A DNA stretch of 64,000 bases, taken from NCBI RefSeq assembly GCF_002811925.1, contig NZ_NPDS01000005.1, positions 277,415 to 341,414 on the forward strand. The letters are read 5' to 3'. This document shows positions 27,241-43,732 of this stretch, piece by piece (within the stretch, counting starts at the first letter, position 1; each line of letters starts with the position of its first letter). The notes beneath the pieces were generated by a model. That model saw nothing but the letters and a program-made list of their open reading frames with translations. It was not told the DNA's origin and made no database searches. A program made the position numbers and the translations under genes. Source of the DNA: Leptospira barantonii (lineage in GTDB: Bacteria; Spirochaetota; Leptospiria; Leptospirales; Leptospiraceae).

Positions 27241-27897
27241 TTAGGAATTTGCGTTTTCTTCTTCCAATCGTTCGAATAGTTGGAGGAAGAGCGCGGATTC
27301 CTGAGCGCCGGAAACCGCGTATTTTTCGTTGAAAACGAAAAAGGGAACACCTGAAACTCCCAGTTGACGACCTTGCATTTCCTCTTCGTAGATCGTTTTA
27401 AGAAGTACTTCGTCGCCCTTTACTGAATTCAGATCCTCTTCGCTCATTCCGACTTCTTGCAAACATTCTAATATTGTTTTCGAGTCGGAAAGATTCTTAC
27501 CTTCCGCGAAAAAATTTCTGAAAAAAGATTCTGCCAACGCGGAATCCTTTCCGGTTTCTTTGGCTTTGCGGATCAATGCATGTAATAAGAACGTGTTCGG
27601 CTGATGACCGGCTTGTTCGACTGAAAAAGGAAGTCCTTCCGCTTGTGCGATATCGGCAACTCTTTGAACCATCATCTTCACCCGATCGATAGAACCGAAT
27701 TTTCTAGTCATGTGAAGAACTCTATCCTCTCCTTCAGGAGCAAGATCGGGATTCAGTTGGAAAGGTTTCCATTCGATTTCAATGTTATCATCGGGGTGGG
27801 ACTTTTTTCGAAGTGAAATCGCATCCTCTAGTCTTTTTTTTCCTATATAACACCACGGACAAACTACGTCCGAGTAGATTGCGATTTTAGTTTCCAA
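27241..27897 (-). CDS. DsbA-family protein of the FrnE type
   Basis: This 218-residue protein has a thioredoxin fold with the CPWCYIGKKRL redox motif near residue 13. The 2-hydroxychromene/FrnE-like insertion domain follows (AGHQPNTFLLHALIRKA, LAESFFRNFF), then VSGVPFFVFNEKYAVSGAQE with the cis-proline (GVP) of the family. There is no signal peptide, so it is cytoplasmic, unlike periplasmic DsbA. FrnE-like proteins act as oxidoreductases or isomerases on polyketide or oxidative-stress substrates. The actual substrate is unknown. It is convergent with the DUF5939 gene. Confidence 0.88.
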   Translation of the reverse strand: METKIAIYSDVVCPWCYIGKKRLEDAISLRKKSHPDDNIEIEWKPFQLNPDLAPEGEDRVLHMTRKFGSIDRVKMMVQRVADIAQAEGLPFSVEQAGHQPNTFLLHALIRKAKETGKDSALAESFFRNFFAEGKNLSDSKTILECLQEVGMSEEDLNSVKGDEVLLKTIYEEEMQGRQLGVSGVPFFVFNEKYAVSGAQESALFLQLFERLEEENANS

Positions 27898-28007
27898 TAT
27901 CCTTCTCCAAAAATAAAAACGAAACGTTCTTTTCTATTCAGTCAGACTTTGGAAAAGGGGATTTAGTTCAAATATAAAGTAATGAGGAAAGAATAAGACA
28001 AAGAACA

Positions 28008-28354
<347 letters not shown>

Positions 28355-28526
28355 TGCTGTTCTTTGATTAGACTGTCAAAATTAAAAAACTCGGGCTTTG
28401 TCGCAAGTTTTTTATCAAAGGAAGAATTTTAGCCGAAACTCTTCGCAATAATATTTAAACACCGGGAAAAAACCCGAAACCATTTGTTAAATCTTTAACA
28501 TTCGATACCAAAGAGGTGCAATTACA

Positions 28527-28748
28527 ATGGATCAGATTAAGGATAAAATATCTTCTTTCGGAGCTTTTCTTTCTTTTGCGGGAGTCGCTTCGGGAGCGTT
28601 GAGCTTTTTCAATTACAATCTAAGAATTCTTATGTGGATCGACAACTGGGGAACCGCAACCGGTTGGGCGATCAGAGGCGGGCTCGTAGTCGGCGGCGTA
28701 ATTCTTTACTTCCTTGGAAAAATGGGAAGAAACTCCGTAGCCGCTTAA
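28527..28748 (+). CDS. Small two-pass membrane protein
   Basis: This 73-residue protein has AAGAGGTG nine bases before ATG 28527. It has two hydrophobic segments, FLSFAGVASGALSFF (about 14-29) and GGLVVGGVILYFLG (about 51-65), joined by an aromatic loop NLRILMWIDNWGTATG. It is probably an inner-membrane protein. No family is recognised and no obvious partner is adjacent. It is transcribed alone, between tmRNA and a convergent gene, and ends before a GC-rich hairpin. Confidence 0.7.
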   Translation: MDQIKDKISSFGAFLSFAGVASGALSFFNYNLRILMWIDNWGTATGWAIRGGLVVGGVILYFLGKMGRNSVAA

Positions 28749-28764
28749 CAGCGTTAAACCTTAA

Positions 28765-28792
28765 GGGTCGCCGATTCAAACTCGGACGGCCC
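28765..28792. terminator. Hairpin between convergent genes, probable terminator
   Basis: GGGTCGCCG pairs with CGG-A-CGGCCC over 9 bp with a one-base bulge and a 9-base loop. It lies between the small membrane protein gene and the leftward envelope-protein gene. No T-run follows, so termination efficiency is uncertain. Confidence 0.45.
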
Positions 28793-28806
28793 GATTCTCA
28801 CTTTGA

Positions 28807-29772
28807 TTAAAAGTAAAAAACGAAAGAAAGTTTAGATTCCATTTCTCCCGCCTCGGGTCGCATCCGTCCTCCCACTCGAATATCAAACGAACCCTTCTCC
28901 GCTCCGATATTTTTTTGCGGATTGAACTTTGCATTCATCGAAAGCATTTGTGTGATCGAAAAATCGAGCAATAAAACGGTAATCAAACCTGTGATGGATC
29001 TTTCTTTTCCTTCTTGAACTTTATCGTGAGTCGTATAACCGCCGCTAATCGGATCTTTCACCAAGAAAGAATTTTCGTAAGCGAAAACCAAACTTGCAAA
29101 CTTTGGGTTTTGACTGGAAACGTTCGGATCCAAGTTTACGTAAGCGGCGGCAAGATGAGTAGGATCTTCATAATAACCGGAACTGTGTTTGGAATAAAGA
29201 GAAATCAGATGAACCAAATACAATTCGGTCAAAGAGAAAAGCGCTCCGAGCGAAGGATAACCTAAAAAGTATAAATTCGACCAACCCGGAATCAAACTCG
29301 GAAGAGATTCCAAAATCGAAAGTTTGGCCGCTTCGGTTCTACTCTTAAAGGTAGGATCGTTTTGTGTGTTCAAAGATTCGTTTGAAGTCGTGGGATTTTC
29401 CGGTTGATCCTCTTCTTCAGAAACGGCTTCCACTTCTTCGACCGGTCCATTCTCCCCGGGTTTTTCTTCCCACTGAACGGGAATGGATTTGATCGATTTA
29501 ATCGCGGTGATCGGAACATTGAACGTGCTACCTGATTCCGTTCGGATTTTGAGGGAGGTTTTTCCCAAGTTCGTTTTAACGTTTTTGTATTCGACCCCGT
29601 TTCTTAAAACGACCGTATCCGCAAACAATGGATTTTGATCAAAACGGAACAATAGTATTATAAAAAGAGAATATAAAAAATAGGTTTTAACGCGGCCAAA
29701 AAAAAAGGACAAGCCTGTGCGGAATTTCGGAGAAGGATTCGGAACGTTCTTTTTCAATTCGGAAAAATTCAT
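28807..29772 (-). CDS. Envelope protein with N-terminal membrane/signal segment, third gene of sigma-FecR operon
   Basis: About 321 residues from ATG 29772, with GGGAGG 14 bases upstream. A TTG at 29802 is the alternative. A hydrophobic segment YFLYSLFIILLF ending in PLFADT looks like a signal peptide or anchor. Next is a small beta module (VVLRNGVEYKNVKT, GSTFNVPITAIKSI). An acidic linker and a C-terminal region with hydrophobic stretches (SLIPGWSNLYFLGYPSLGAL, ITGLITVLLLDFS) come after it. The terminal VFYF suggests possible outer-membrane or membrane-associated placement. It follows the FecR gene by 46 bases from this start and is likely co-transcribed. Function unknown. Confidence 0.7.
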   Translation of the reverse strand: MNFSELKKNVPNPSPKFRTGLSFFFGRVKTYFLYSLFIILLFRFDQNPLFADTVVLRNGVEYKNVKTNLGKTSLKIRTESGSTFNVPITAIKSIKSIPVQWEEKPGENGPVEEVEAVSEEEDQPENPTTSNESLNTQNDPTFKSRTEAAKLSILESLPSLIPGWSNLYFLGYPSLGALFSLTELYLVHLISLYSKHSSGYYEDPTHLAAAYVNLDPNVSSQNPKFASLVFAYENSFLVKDPISGGYTTHDKVQEGKERSITGLITVLLLDFSITQMLSMNAKFNPQKNIGAEKGSFDIRVGGRMRPEAGEMESKLSFVFYF

Positions 29773-29818
29773 GGATTTCGAAAAATCCTCCCATGAATAC
29801 AAAAGTCAAGATAGGTTT

Positions 29819-31186
29819 TTATTCGAAATCGATCGAATCAACTGCGTCGATCGGGAAAAGAAGGTTTCCATCGTTTTTCAAAAGAATATAAAAACTCTCG
29901 TGTTGATAAACGAAACCTTTCACATGAGAACCGTCTTTGAAATGAATCACCCTTTCGATATCGGGTTGGTTTTTATCCTTTAAAATCTGAATTAAGGCGG
30001 TGTTGTCGAGTTTCGCGACCAAAGACTTTAATTTTTCGACCTGTTTGAGATCGGTAGGAGCGAAACGGACCATGGATTTGAATTTCTCTTCCAAATCCTT
30101 TTCCTGATTCGGAAGCATGTTCTTAATCTTTTTATTCAGATCGTCGTCCATCGAAAACATGGAAACCACACTTTCGCTTCCGAGTTTACGAACATCGGAA
30201 TTCAACGCAAAGACAAAACTCTCTTCCAGTTTTTCGCCCTTTGCTTTCGCTTCTTCGATGCTTTTTTCAAGAGAACGAATCTTCTTCAAACTCGACTCCG
30301 GAATTCCCTTCCAAGAAAGGGATTGTCCGCGAACGATCTGAACCTTTTTACTTTGAAAAAGAATCGGAAAGTTCATCTTCAGAAATTCTCTTTCCTCTTC
30401 CGTTAATGAATTCGCAGTTTTTTCAAAAGCGATAGAAGGACCGGTTTCAATTTCCACCTTACCATCCAAAACGTCCAGATCGAGTTTAGAATGCAATTCT
30501 CCGACTTCTCTGGAATATACGACCTTCGTCCCGACAAGGAACGCTCTTACATCGGGAGAAAGAATCGCAAGCAACCCTTCTCCGGCGGTTTCGTTTTGAA
30601 TCGAATCCACAAGTACGGAACCGCGTGCCACGTTTAAGGAAGAATATTTTTTATTACCGGTAACCGAAACTTCAGAACCGGGTAACATACGAACAGCGAC
30701 GCTCTTCGTACCTTCGACTTGAAATTCGCAGATCGAAAAATTTCCGGAAACCAATTTGCGATCGAGAAGATTCGCCCCAGGTTGGGAAGCGACGCCGTCG
30801 ATCTTACAATCTCCGTAAGAATTGATAAATGCTTGTTCGAGTTTCGTATCGGACCAGGTTCCGTAACTCAACCAGAAGGAAATTCCCGCGATTAAAAGTA
30901 CGGCCGCTACGGCGAGACCGGAAGTCAAGGGACGGGATTTAAAAATAACATTCGGAAAGTTTAATATTTTTCCGTTACGTCCGGATTCGGATTTTTCGGC
31001 GGAATCGGAAAGTGCATAGGACAAAACCGAATTGACCCGAGTAGAGGATTGGTACATAGAACGAGCTTTCTCGTTTTTGATCACAAATTGAAGAAGCTCT
31101 TTTTTACCTTCGGCATCGAGTTCACCGTATAGGTATCTCCCTAAGAGATCTTCAAAACGTTCTATGTTGTCTACTTTTGCTTTCAT
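29819..31186 (-). CDS. FecR-domain protein with anti-sigma-like N-terminus
   Basis: A 455-residue protein with an N-terminal DUF4880-like anti-sigma start (LEGR-like: EDLLGRYLYGELDAEGKKEL). A single membrane helix lies at about 88-106 (GLAVAAVLLIAGISFWLSYG). A periplasmic FecR domain follows (MLPGSEVSVTG, RGSVLVDSI, LSPDVRAFLVGTKVVYSR). The C-terminal 50 residues repeat the small module seen in the next gene (VIHFKDGSHVKGFVY, GNLLFPIDAVDSIDF). The ECF sigma gene ends 11 bases upstream. FecR proteins relay an outer-membrane signal to their sigma factor; no TonB receptor gene lies here, so the input is unknown. Confidence 0.85.
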   Translation of the reverse strand: MKAKVDNIERFEDLLGRYLYGELDAEGKKELLQFVIKNEKARSMYQSSTRVNSVLSYALSDSAEKSESGRNGKILNFPNVIFKSRPLTSGLAVAAVLLIAGISFWLSYGTWSDTKLEQAFINSYGDCKIDGVASQPGANLLDRKLVSGNFSICEFQVEGTKSVAVRMLPGSEVSVTGNKKYSSLNVARGSVLVDSIQNETAGEGLLAILSPDVRAFLVGTKVVYSREVGELHSKLDLDVLDGKVEIETGPSIAFEKTANSLTEEEREFLKMNFPILFQSKKVQIVRGQSLSWKGIPESSLKKIRSLEKSIEEAKAKGEKLEESFVFALNSDVRKLGSESVVSMFSMDDDLNKKIKNMLPNQEKDLEEKFKSMVRFAPTDLKQVEKLKSLVAKLDNTALIQILKDKNQPDIERVIHFKDGSHVKGFVYQHESFYILLKNDGNLLFPIDAVDSIDFE

Positions 31187-31197
31187 TGTAGAAAATC

Positions 31198-31722
31198 TTA
31201 GAATTGGTGTCCTTTTTTTTCCATTTGGGCTCTGAGTAAAGAGACGGCTGAAATCAACCTTCTACTTACCGTTCTTTCTGAAATTCCCAAAGCTTGCGCG
31301 GTTTCTTTCAGAGTTTTCCTTTCCAATTCCTTATATAATATTATACTTTTTTCCGGCTCAGGAAGACTCTCAATTGAATCTTTTATCGCTTTTTCTAAAA
31401 AAGCTTTCTCTAAATTTTCCGGAATTTCCGGATTTACTTCTATATCAGTGACCAAATCGCCAAGACTTAGGTTCCCGAACTCTTTTTTCTGTTTATTATA
31501 ATGCTTGAAGTATAAATTTTTTGCTATAGAACAAGTCCACGTACTGAAAGAAGCGATCTTAGAATCGAATTTGTCGAAAAAAGTAAACGCTTTTAAGAAA
31601 GCTTCCTGAGTAAGATCCTCGGCCACCTCCGGATCACCGGAAATTTTGAGAAGGAAGTGATATACGGTTCGGTGGTTTTCCTCGTATAAAATCGAAAAAT
31701 CTGTAGAATCGGATTGAACCAT
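31198..31722 (-). CDS. ECF RNA polymerase sigma factor
   Basis: This 174-residue sigma-70-type ECF factor has region 2 DLTQEAFLKAFTFFDKFD with the following STWTCSIAKNLYFKH (-10 recognition), and region 4 LKETAQALGISERTVSRRLI (-35 recognition HTH). No long regulatory extension is present. It is the first gene of a three-gene leftward operon with a FecR anti-sigma partner 11 bases downstream, so it is probably held at the membrane and released by signal. Regulon and signal are not visible here. Confidence 0.92.
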   Translation of the reverse strand: MVQSDSTDFSILYEENHRTVYHFLLKISGDPEVAEDLTQEAFLKAFTFFDKFDSKIASFSTWTCSIAKNLYFKHYNKQKKEFGNLSLGDLVTDIEVNPEIPENLEKAFLEKAIKDSIESLPEPEKSIILYKELERKTLKETAQALGISERTVSRRLISAVSLLRAQMEKKGHQF

Positions 31723-31834
31723 TGAGAAAATGCCGGTGAACCTGGGCTTTTTGCAATTCTTCAGGTAAATTCCGATTCTAAAAGCACAAAAAAGAATTTA
31801 GAACGGGCCATTTTTTACGATTTGCCCGAAAACT

Positions 31835-32137
31835 ATGTCATATCAACAAAGAAAATCGGTCTTTTTGGGCATTCTAATCCTGATCCAACTTCAATGTGCC
31901 GCTGAAGATTTCAAGGCCCGCGATTCTGCGTGTTCCCAAAGATCCAAAAAGCAAAGCGACTGTTTTGAACAAATCATCACATACTGCGCTTTGAATCAAA
32001 CGAGCACCGACAAACCCATAACGACTTTCTGCAACAGCCAACCTGCGATTCTTTTACTTTCTTGTGTGGCGATTCATCCGGAATGCCCGGCTAACGCTTC
32101 TTCGTCCACTTCCTCCTCGAGCAATTCGACCAAATAA
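31835..32137 (+). CDS. Small cysteine-rich lipoprotein
   Basis: This 100-residue secreted protein has a hydrophobic core FLGILILIQLQC with lipobox LQLQC-type Cys at about residue 21. The mature part has five cysteines and a Ser/Thr-rich C-terminus (SSSTSSSSNSTK). It is divergent from the ECF sigma gene. No ribosome site is visible before ATG 31835. No family is recognised. A Leptospira-specific surface lipoprotein is most likely. Confidence 0.6.
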   Translation: MSYQQRKSVFLGILILIQLQCAAEDFKARDSACSQRSKKQSDCFEQIITYCALNQTSTDKPITTFCNSQPAILLLSCVAIHPECPANASSSTSSSSNSTK

Positions 32138-32324
32138 TTCCTCATTAAGAAATGATTCTTACTTTATGATGCGGAAACGCTCGTAAGTTTTTTGGGAATT
32201 CCCGGTAACAAAAGGGCATTCTTTTCGAAAAAGATAGTATACGAAATTGAAAAAAGTACGACTCGATTTCGATAAATTTTTTTTCCGTTACAAATTTTGT
32301 CGGGTCCTATTGTTAAAGGTATAT

Positions 32325-32573
32325 ATGAGTAACGACAAGTTTACTTCGATAGAAACAATCCCAGGTTATCTGGGCGGTAAACCCTTCATTAAGGGAACCG
32401 GAGTTCGGGTTTTGGAAATTTTAGATTTGTTATTGGCTGGAATGTCTAGAAAAGGAATTCTCAGGGAGTATCCCGCAATTTCGAACGAGGACATTGATTC
32501 TGCGGTTTCTTTTTTAGAAAATAAATTGGATGTCGCAAGACAGAATCAATATCTAAAACAAAAAGTCAGTTAA
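32325..32573 (+). CDS. DUF433 family protein (antitoxin-like)
   Basis: This 82-residue protein starts at ATG 32325, with AAAGG upstream; an earlier in-frame start lacks a site. The DUF433 pattern is clear: IPGYLGGKPFIKGTGVRVLEIL, then LAGMSRKGILREYP and NEDIDSAVSFLEN. The fold is a helix-turn-helix-like domain and family members are usually antitoxins paired with a DUF5615 (PIN-like) toxin gene just downstream. Here no such gene follows: only a hairpin and the convergent nuoI. It therefore seems orphan, or is a regulator. Confidence 0.85.
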   Translation: MSNDKFTSIETIPGYLGGKPFIKGTGVRVLEILDLLLAGMSRKGILREYPAISNEDIDSAVSFLENKLDVARQNQYLKQKVS

Positions 32574-32583
32574 AGAACGTTAA

Positions 32584-32613
32584 GGCAGATTCTCCTTTGA
32601 TCGGAGATCTGCC
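32584..32613. terminator. Bidirectional hairpin between DUF433 and nuoI
   Basis: GGCAGATTCTCC and GGAGATCTGCC pair over 11 bp with one T bulge and a loop of about seven bases. It lies between convergent gene ends. T-runs are weak on either side, so it is a probable but imperfect terminator. Confidence 0.55.
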
Positions 32614-32629
32614 ATATTACATTCAATTT

Positions 32630-34618
<1,989 letters not shown>

Positions 34619-34768
34619 TAAACCCGGTACTGGGAAACAATTCTATAGAAACGTACCATTCTCATTCTGGCAACCTGTTTCTAAATTCTCCATAGGCCGT
34701 GGAATTTTGTTCTTGGAGTTTCGCTTGGACGGAAGTTGAAAAACATCCGTCCATTTTGAGACTGATTC

Positions 34769-35911
34769 TTAAAGTTCTAAGTCTTTGTAATAATCGGGGA
34801 CGTTCGCCCATTTTTGAAACCACTGAGGATTGATCGCTCTTTGATAGAGATACGCATCCACGAGTACCAAGTTGACGACCGCTTCGATGATCGGTACCGC
34901 TCGGGGAAGAACACAAGGATCGTGACGACCCTTTGCTTCGAGTGTGGTTTCTTCTCCCTTTAGAGTTACCGTATTCTGTTTCTTAAATATCGTAGAAGTC
35001 GGTTTAAACGCCGCACGGATCACGAGTTCTTCCCCGTTTGAAATTCCGCCCTGAAGTCCGCCGGAATTGTTCGTTTTGGTTCTGACTCTTCCGGTTCCTT
35101 CTTCCACATAAAATTCATCGTTATGCGCGCTTCCCGTTAAAAGTGTTCCCGAAAATCCGGAACCCACTTCGAATCCCTTACAAGCCGGAATGGAAAGAAT
35201 GGCTTTGGCAAGATCTCCGTCTAATTTGTCGTAAACGGGATCTCCCAATCCTGGAGGAAGATTGTAGGACACGCACTTGATCGCTCCTCCGACGCTGTCT
35301 CCCGCTTCTTTCATCTTGAGAATCAGGTTTCGCATTTCGTTGGCGCTGGCTTCATCGGGGCAACGAACTTCGTTTTGATCGACTTCTTCCCTGGACTTCG
35401 GATATTTTTCTCCGATTGTCGATTGAACCGTTCCGATCGAATCGACCCAAGCGACGGTTTCGATTCCGAGATCGTCCTTGAGTATCATTCTTGCGATGGC
35501 CGCCGCCGCAACGCGACCGATCGTTTCTCTGACGGAAGAACGACCGCCGCCTACGTGAGCGCGAAAACCGTACTTCACTTGATATGTGTAATCCGCGTGA
35601 GAAGGTCTAAACGTAGTTCTAAGATTTTCGTAATCTTTGGAGATCGTATTCTGATTATCTACGATGAGTGCGATCGGAGACCCGATCGTTTTTCCTTCGA
35701 AAACTCCGGATACGACTCGAACCGTATCGGTCTCGTCTCGAGGAGTTGTAAGATTGCTTTGACCCGGTCTTCTTCGGTTTAAGTCTTTTTGAATTTCTTC
35801 TAAACGAATGGGGATTCCTGCAGGAACTCCTTCGACAACCACTCCCACGGATTCTCCGTGAGATTCTCCGAACGTACTGACTTTAAAGATTTTTCCCCAA
35901 CTAGAAGGCAT
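34769..35911 (-). CDS. aroC: Chorismate synthase
   Basis: This 380-residue protein has the family marks [18 protein letters not shown] near the start, [20 protein letters not shown], and the C-terminal [16 protein letters not shown] with flavin/EPSP-contacting residues. It catalyses conversion of 5-enolpyruvylshikimate-3-phosphate to chorismate using reduced FMN, the last step of the shikimate pathway leading to aromatic amino acids. It is monocistronic. The length is within the normal range (350-390). Confidence 0.95.
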   Translation of the reverse strand: MPSSWGKIFKVSTFGESHGESVGVVVEGVPAGIPIRLEEIQKDLNRRRPGQSNLTTPRDETDTVRVVSGVFEGKTIGSPIALIVDNQNTISKDYENLRTTFRPSHADYTYQVKYGFRAHVGGGRSSVRETIGRVAAAAIARMILKDDLGIETVAWVDSIGTVQSTIGEKYPKSREEVDQNEVRCPDEASANEMRNLILKMKEAGDSVGGAIKCVSYNLPPGLGDPVYDKLDGDLAKAILSIPACKGFEVGSGFSGTLLTGSAHNDEFYVEEGTGRVRTKTNNSGGLQGGISNGEELVIRAAFKPTSTIFKKQNTVTLKGEETTLEAKGRHDPCVLPRAVPIIEAVVNLVLVDAYLYQRAINPQWFQKWANVPDYYKDLEL

Positions 35912-35978
35912 AATACCACGAAAACAGGATAAAGCTCAGGGATAAAGCGAGTTTCTAAAAGAATCTTTTGGTTTTCTC

Positions 35979-37481
<1,503 letters not shown>

Positions 37482-37794
37482 ATAATAAAATACCGTTATT
37501 TGCGTTTCGAAAAGAATCGCGTACCATAGAACTTTCTAGCAATCCTTTCTTGCGATATACGTGATCGGACTGGAAAAAAATTATTTATTAAACGTACATC
37601 TTAACTCAAATTCGGTTTGTTTCAAGAAAAACCGCTCAAGAATTTATTTCCAAACGATCGAAATGAAACGTTTCGAATCGTCGTGTTTTTATAGAGCGAG
37701 ATCGCGTTAAATTCGGAAGGGTTTTTGACGGGATTGAGATTACTTTGTAACAAACGGACGCAAACGAAAGATTCGCACGCGTCCCCTTAAGGAA
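37482..37794. other. Intergenic region between HD-GYP-like paralogues
   Basis: 313 bases with no gene on either strand. It holds the leader of copy 1, including AATTCTTGAGCGG on the minus strand (37644-37632), which also occurs upstream of copy 2. No terminator-grade hairpin for copy 2 was found. Confidence 0.6.
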
Positions 37795-39264
<1,470 letters not shown>

Positions 39265-39429
39265 GAGAATCGTCGTAAATCTGAAATTTATTTTTTGAGT
39301 GCGGTAATGCGAACTAACGTAGCTTAAAATAGCCGCTCAAGAATTCCATTCTTAATCCATTAAAAGGCGGGAATAAATCGTTTGCACCGAATATTTTTTA
39401 TAAGAGACGAAAAAAAATTATTTAACGAA

Positions 39430-40044
<615 letters not shown>

Positions 40045-40154
40045 TCTTTAGACCTGCTTACTAAGATAATTGCACGTTTCAAAAAAAACGACTCTTTTCC
40101 GGGAGTATTCTGTCTCCTTAGAGCTGAAAAATTCTTGCCTCGGAGTTTCGCGGA

Positions 40155-40188
<34 letters not shown>

Positions 40189-40226
40189 TTGCCGAAAATA
40201 AAAGGACGCTATTTTTCCAAAATGGT

Positions 40227-42056
40227 ATGAAAAGACCCCTCGAATACAATCCGGAACTGATCCAAAAGTCGGAACCTCTTCCTCATGAAAAGGAAAAGGG
40301 TTCAGCTAAAAAATGGAAAGCCCCGAATCCGAAAAAGGAAAAACCAAATTCGGATGGAGAAGGCGCGCCGGGTCTTTTAATTTTCGGGTTATTCCGTTTT
40401 GTAAAAAAATATAAGGGAAGAATTTTCGTCATCATCGGACTTCTTTGTTTCGAAATCGGATTTTACGCGAGCATTCCTTTCAGTTTTAAATACTTAATCG
40501 ACGAAGCTTTGATCAATCGAAATCAAAGCGCTCTTTATTGGATCGGCGCTTATCTCGCGATCGGAACGATTACCTTTGCGATTCTTGGAACGGTAAGGGA
40601 TTATCTTTACAACTGGGCTTCCGCGAGAATCATACAGGACTTAAGACTGCAGATGTACGAACATCTGGATCGATTGAGTTTGGATTTTTTCTCGAACAAT
40701 AAACTCGGAGATATTCTTTCAAGATTTTTCAACGATCTCGCGGCGTTGGAACACGCGTTGCTTGCGTTTATTCCCTGGGGACTTGGTCCTTTGTTGGAAG
40801 CGATCTTCGGAACCATTCTTCTTTTCTTATTGGATTGGAAGTTGGCGTTGATCGCTTTGTTGATCTGGCCGATCAGTTTTTTAGGTCCGGGATTTTTGTC
40901 TCGCAAGTCCACTGAAATCAGTTACACAAGAAAATTAGAAGAAGCTCAAGTACTCAGCTTGGTGGAAGAATCCATCTCCGCTCAAAACCTGATCCGTGCT
41001 TACGATCTGAGCGATTATTTCTTCAGTCGTTTTAAGAATAACTGTGAAAAATTGTTTCAGGTTTCACTCCGGCTCGGCTTGACGAATTCTTATCTCGAAC
41101 GTTCCGCAGGCTCTGGAATTCTTCTTTTACAGGGAGTTCTACTGCTCGTTGGAACTACATTCGCATATCATAATGCTCTTAGCATAGGAACGTTGGCGGC
41201 GTTTCTACCTCCGTTCTTAAACTTAAGTTATTCTCTTTTGTATCTTTCCCAGTATTTACCTGCGTTGAATCACGCGAGCGGCTCCGCAAAAAGAATATTA
41301 GAATTATTGCGTGCTCCCGTTTTCGAATCGGATCCCGAAGAATCCTCCATTCCCGAATTGAAAGAAGCGATTCATTTCGAGAACGTTCACTTCAGATACA
41401 AGGGAAGATCGAAAAATCTGAGCGACATTACTCTGACCATTCCTAAAGGAAGTTATACCGCGATCGTAGGCGGTTCGGGAGTGGGTAAAAGCACGTTCAT
41501 CAAACTTCTATTGGGAATGGTTCAACCGAACGAAGGAAGAATTCTTTTCGACGGAACCGATCTCAATTCCTTATCGAGAAGTTCTGTGAGATCCTTGGTC
41601 GGAGTTGTGTTCCAAGAAACGTTTCTTTTTAATACGACCATCTTCGAAAACATTCGAATCGGAAAACCGAGCGCGACACTCGAAGAAGTGATCGAAGCCG
41701 CGAAAAGAGCGGAGATTCACGAGATGATTCTTTCCTTGCCGATGGGTTACGAAACGAACGCGGGAGATCGTGGAACAAAACTCTCGGGCGGTGAAAGACA
41801 AAGAATCGCGATCGCAAGGGCCTTTTTGAGAAATCCGAAAATTCTGCTTTTGGACGAAGCGACTTCTTCCCTGGATCCGGTTACCGAAGCGAGAATCATG
41901 AAAACCCTTTCGTTGTTGAGAGAAGGTAGAACCGTGATTTCGGTTACGCACAGACTTTCCACAATCCGCGAAGCCGATCAGGTTTTTCAAATGCGCAACG
42001 GAAAACTCGAAAGATTTTCGGTTCCCGAACCGGAACAACAGGCGATGGTTCTGTAA
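40227..42056 (+). CDS. MsbA-type ABC exporter (fused permease and ATPase)
   Basis: A 609-residue half-transporter. The first 50 residues are Lys/Pro-rich and hydrophilic, unusual for the family. Six transmembrane helices at about 65-330 follow, then the ATPase: Walker [13 protein letters not shown] (about 415), signature [14 protein letters not shown], Walker [13 protein letters not shown] and H-loop SVTHRLS. It would work as a homodimer exporting a lipid or hydrophobic compound. MsbA-like lipid A flipping is possible but cannot be claimed from the sequence alone. The start lacks a close ribosome site; AAAGGAC lies about 25 bases upstream. Confidence 0.87.
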   Translation: MKRPLEYNPELIQKSEPLPHEKEKGSAKKWKAPNPKKEKPNSDGEGAPGLLIFGLFRFVKKYKGRIFVIIGLLCFEIGFYASIPFSFKYLIDEALINRNQSALYWIGAYLAIGTITFAILGTVRDYLYNWASARIIQDLRLQMYEHLDRLSLDFFSNNKLGDILSRFFNDLAALEHALLAFIPWGLGPLLEAIFGTILLFLLDWKLALIALLIWPISFLGPGFLSRKSTEISYTRKLEEAQVLSLVEESISAQNLIRAYDLSDYFFSRFKNNCEKLFQVSLRLGLTNSYLERSAGSGILLLQGVLLLVGTTFAYHNALSIGTLAAFLPPFLNLSYSLLYLSQYLPALNHASGSAKRILELLRAPVFESDPEESSIPELKEAIHFENVHFRYKGRSKNLSDITLTIPKGSYTAIVGGSGVGKSTFIKLLLGMVQPNEGRILFDGTDLNSLSRSSVRSLVGVVFQETFLFNTTIFENIRIGKPSATLEEVIEAAKRAEIHEMILSLPMGYETNAGDRGTKLSGGERQRIAIARAFLRNPKILLLDEATSSLDPVTEARIMKTLSLLREGRTVISVTHRLSTIREADQVFQMRNGKLERFSVPEPEQQAMVL

Positions 42057-42108
42057 GAATTACGTTTCTTACTTGCAATTTTTTTCCGGCCTAATTTACA
42101 TTCTTCCA

Positions 42109-42498
<390 letters not shown>

Positions 42499-42505
42499 AC
42501 TCGGT

Positions 42506-43732
42506 TCAGCTTCTTGAAGCTTTGATTTGTTCCTTAAGTCCAATCGCCGCAAGAGTATAACCTCCGTCCGCGGAGTCGACGAAGTGAACTTCACGAACCG
42601 AACCTTCGTGTAAAGCGCAGGTCATCAAAGCTCTATCGGAAACATGAAATCCGTAAAAAAGTTTTCCTTCTTTGTAAAGACCGTCCAAAAATTTTAGGAA
42701 CAACTCTCTCGAATTCGAATCGCAGGCGACTACCATCTTCAAGGTTCCGTCGTATTTCCTGAAATCGGAAGCGATCACTTGCGATTTTCTTAATTCTCTC
42801 AATTCCATTCCGTTGACTTTCGGTCCGAACTTCCATTGTGTGTTGATCGCAAGATTTACGGCGAATCCTTCGATTTTGATTTTGAGCATTTTCAGAAAAT
42901 GGAGAATTCCTTTTTTACTTCCCGCGTGAACGGTCGCTTCCTTGTTGAAGTATTTTCCGGACATGTCGACTTTGATTCCTTCCTCTTTGAGTGGATGAAT
43001 GTCCGTATCGTTCCCCAATAAAGTTCCCACCTGATCCAAAATGATTTTGAGCAATTCCTGATCGGAAGCCGCGCTCGGAGAATTCATCTTTATGATAAAC
43101 GAAACCGTTTCACCTCTGTGGCTCGGGATGTCCTGCCATCTACAAGTGAACCCGGTAAAGTCCGGTTTGACCTTCGTTTTGTGCGTTAAGGGTATGATAT
43201 AAGGATTTGTGGAATCGTCGTTCTTTACAAAAGTTTCGGCGACGTCCAACGCGCTTCCGGTAAGAATCGCTTGGTTGTAAAAATCGGAGATCTTTAGTTT
43301 ACAAAGTTTTAATTCTTTTCCGGTTCTTTTTAAATCGCCGACGTTTACGATTCCAGCTCTGAGTTTTAAACCGAAATTGTTTTTTACGAGTTCCCTGATC
43401 GAAAACAAAATATCCTTCACACCGGGAAGAACGCTATCGGGAAGCAACAAGGTCATCCCGTCTCCTCCGAATAGAAACGGATAATCCATATCGCCCATCA
43501 GATTGGAAACCGCCATCGCGGTGACGCCGCCTGCGATGTTCACGTCCTTGTAGTTTCCGTTTCGAATCGCATCGGAAGAATTCACCACATCGGTGATGAC
43601 CAAATTCCAATCGTCGGGAACGGTAAAATAATTGGAAGATTCGATGATATCCGTAAAGGAAGAAAGCGCGGGTAAGTATTTGTAGAAGTTATGCGTGCTC
43701 AACGAAGTTTTATTTTCCGAAGTTTGAAGCAT
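42506..43732 (-). CDS. DUF3095 protein (cyclase-related)
   Basis: A 408-residue protein with an N-terminal class III cyclase-like segment: [18 protein letters not shown], then [14 protein letters not shown]. The middle carries [17 protein letters not shown] and the C-terminal half [14 protein letters not shown] with a terminal strand [12 protein letters not shown]3095 proteins resemble cyclases but their activity is not demonstrated here; a first Asp (ITD) and GGDG are present. No membrane segment. It is convergent with the SET gene (7-base gap). Confidence 0.8.
   Translation of the reverse strand: MLQTSENKTSLSTHNFYKYLPALSSFTDIIESSNYFTVPDDWNLVITDVVNSSDAIRNGNYKDVNIAGGVTAMAVSNLMGDMDYPFLFGGDGMTLLLPDSVLPGVKDILFSIRELVKNNFGLKLRAGIVNVGDLKRTGKELKLCKLKISDFYNQAILTGSALDVAETFVKNDDSTNPYIIPLTHKTKVKPDFTGFTCRWQDIPSHRGETVSFIIKMNSPSAASDQELLKIILDQVGTLLGNDTDIHPLKEEGIKVDMSGKYFNKEATVHAGSKKGILHFLKMLKIKIEGFAVNLAINTQWKFGPKVNGMELRELRKSQVIASDFRKYDGTLKMVVACDSNSRELFLKFLDGLYKEGKLFYGFHVSDRALMTCALHEGSVREVHFVDSADGGYTLAAIGLKEQIKASRS

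Noticed and set aside
28374..28379. TTGACA (minus strand) as -35 of the tmRNA promoter
   Set aside because: It lies only about 20 bases before the mature 5' end, too close to act as -35 for that start.
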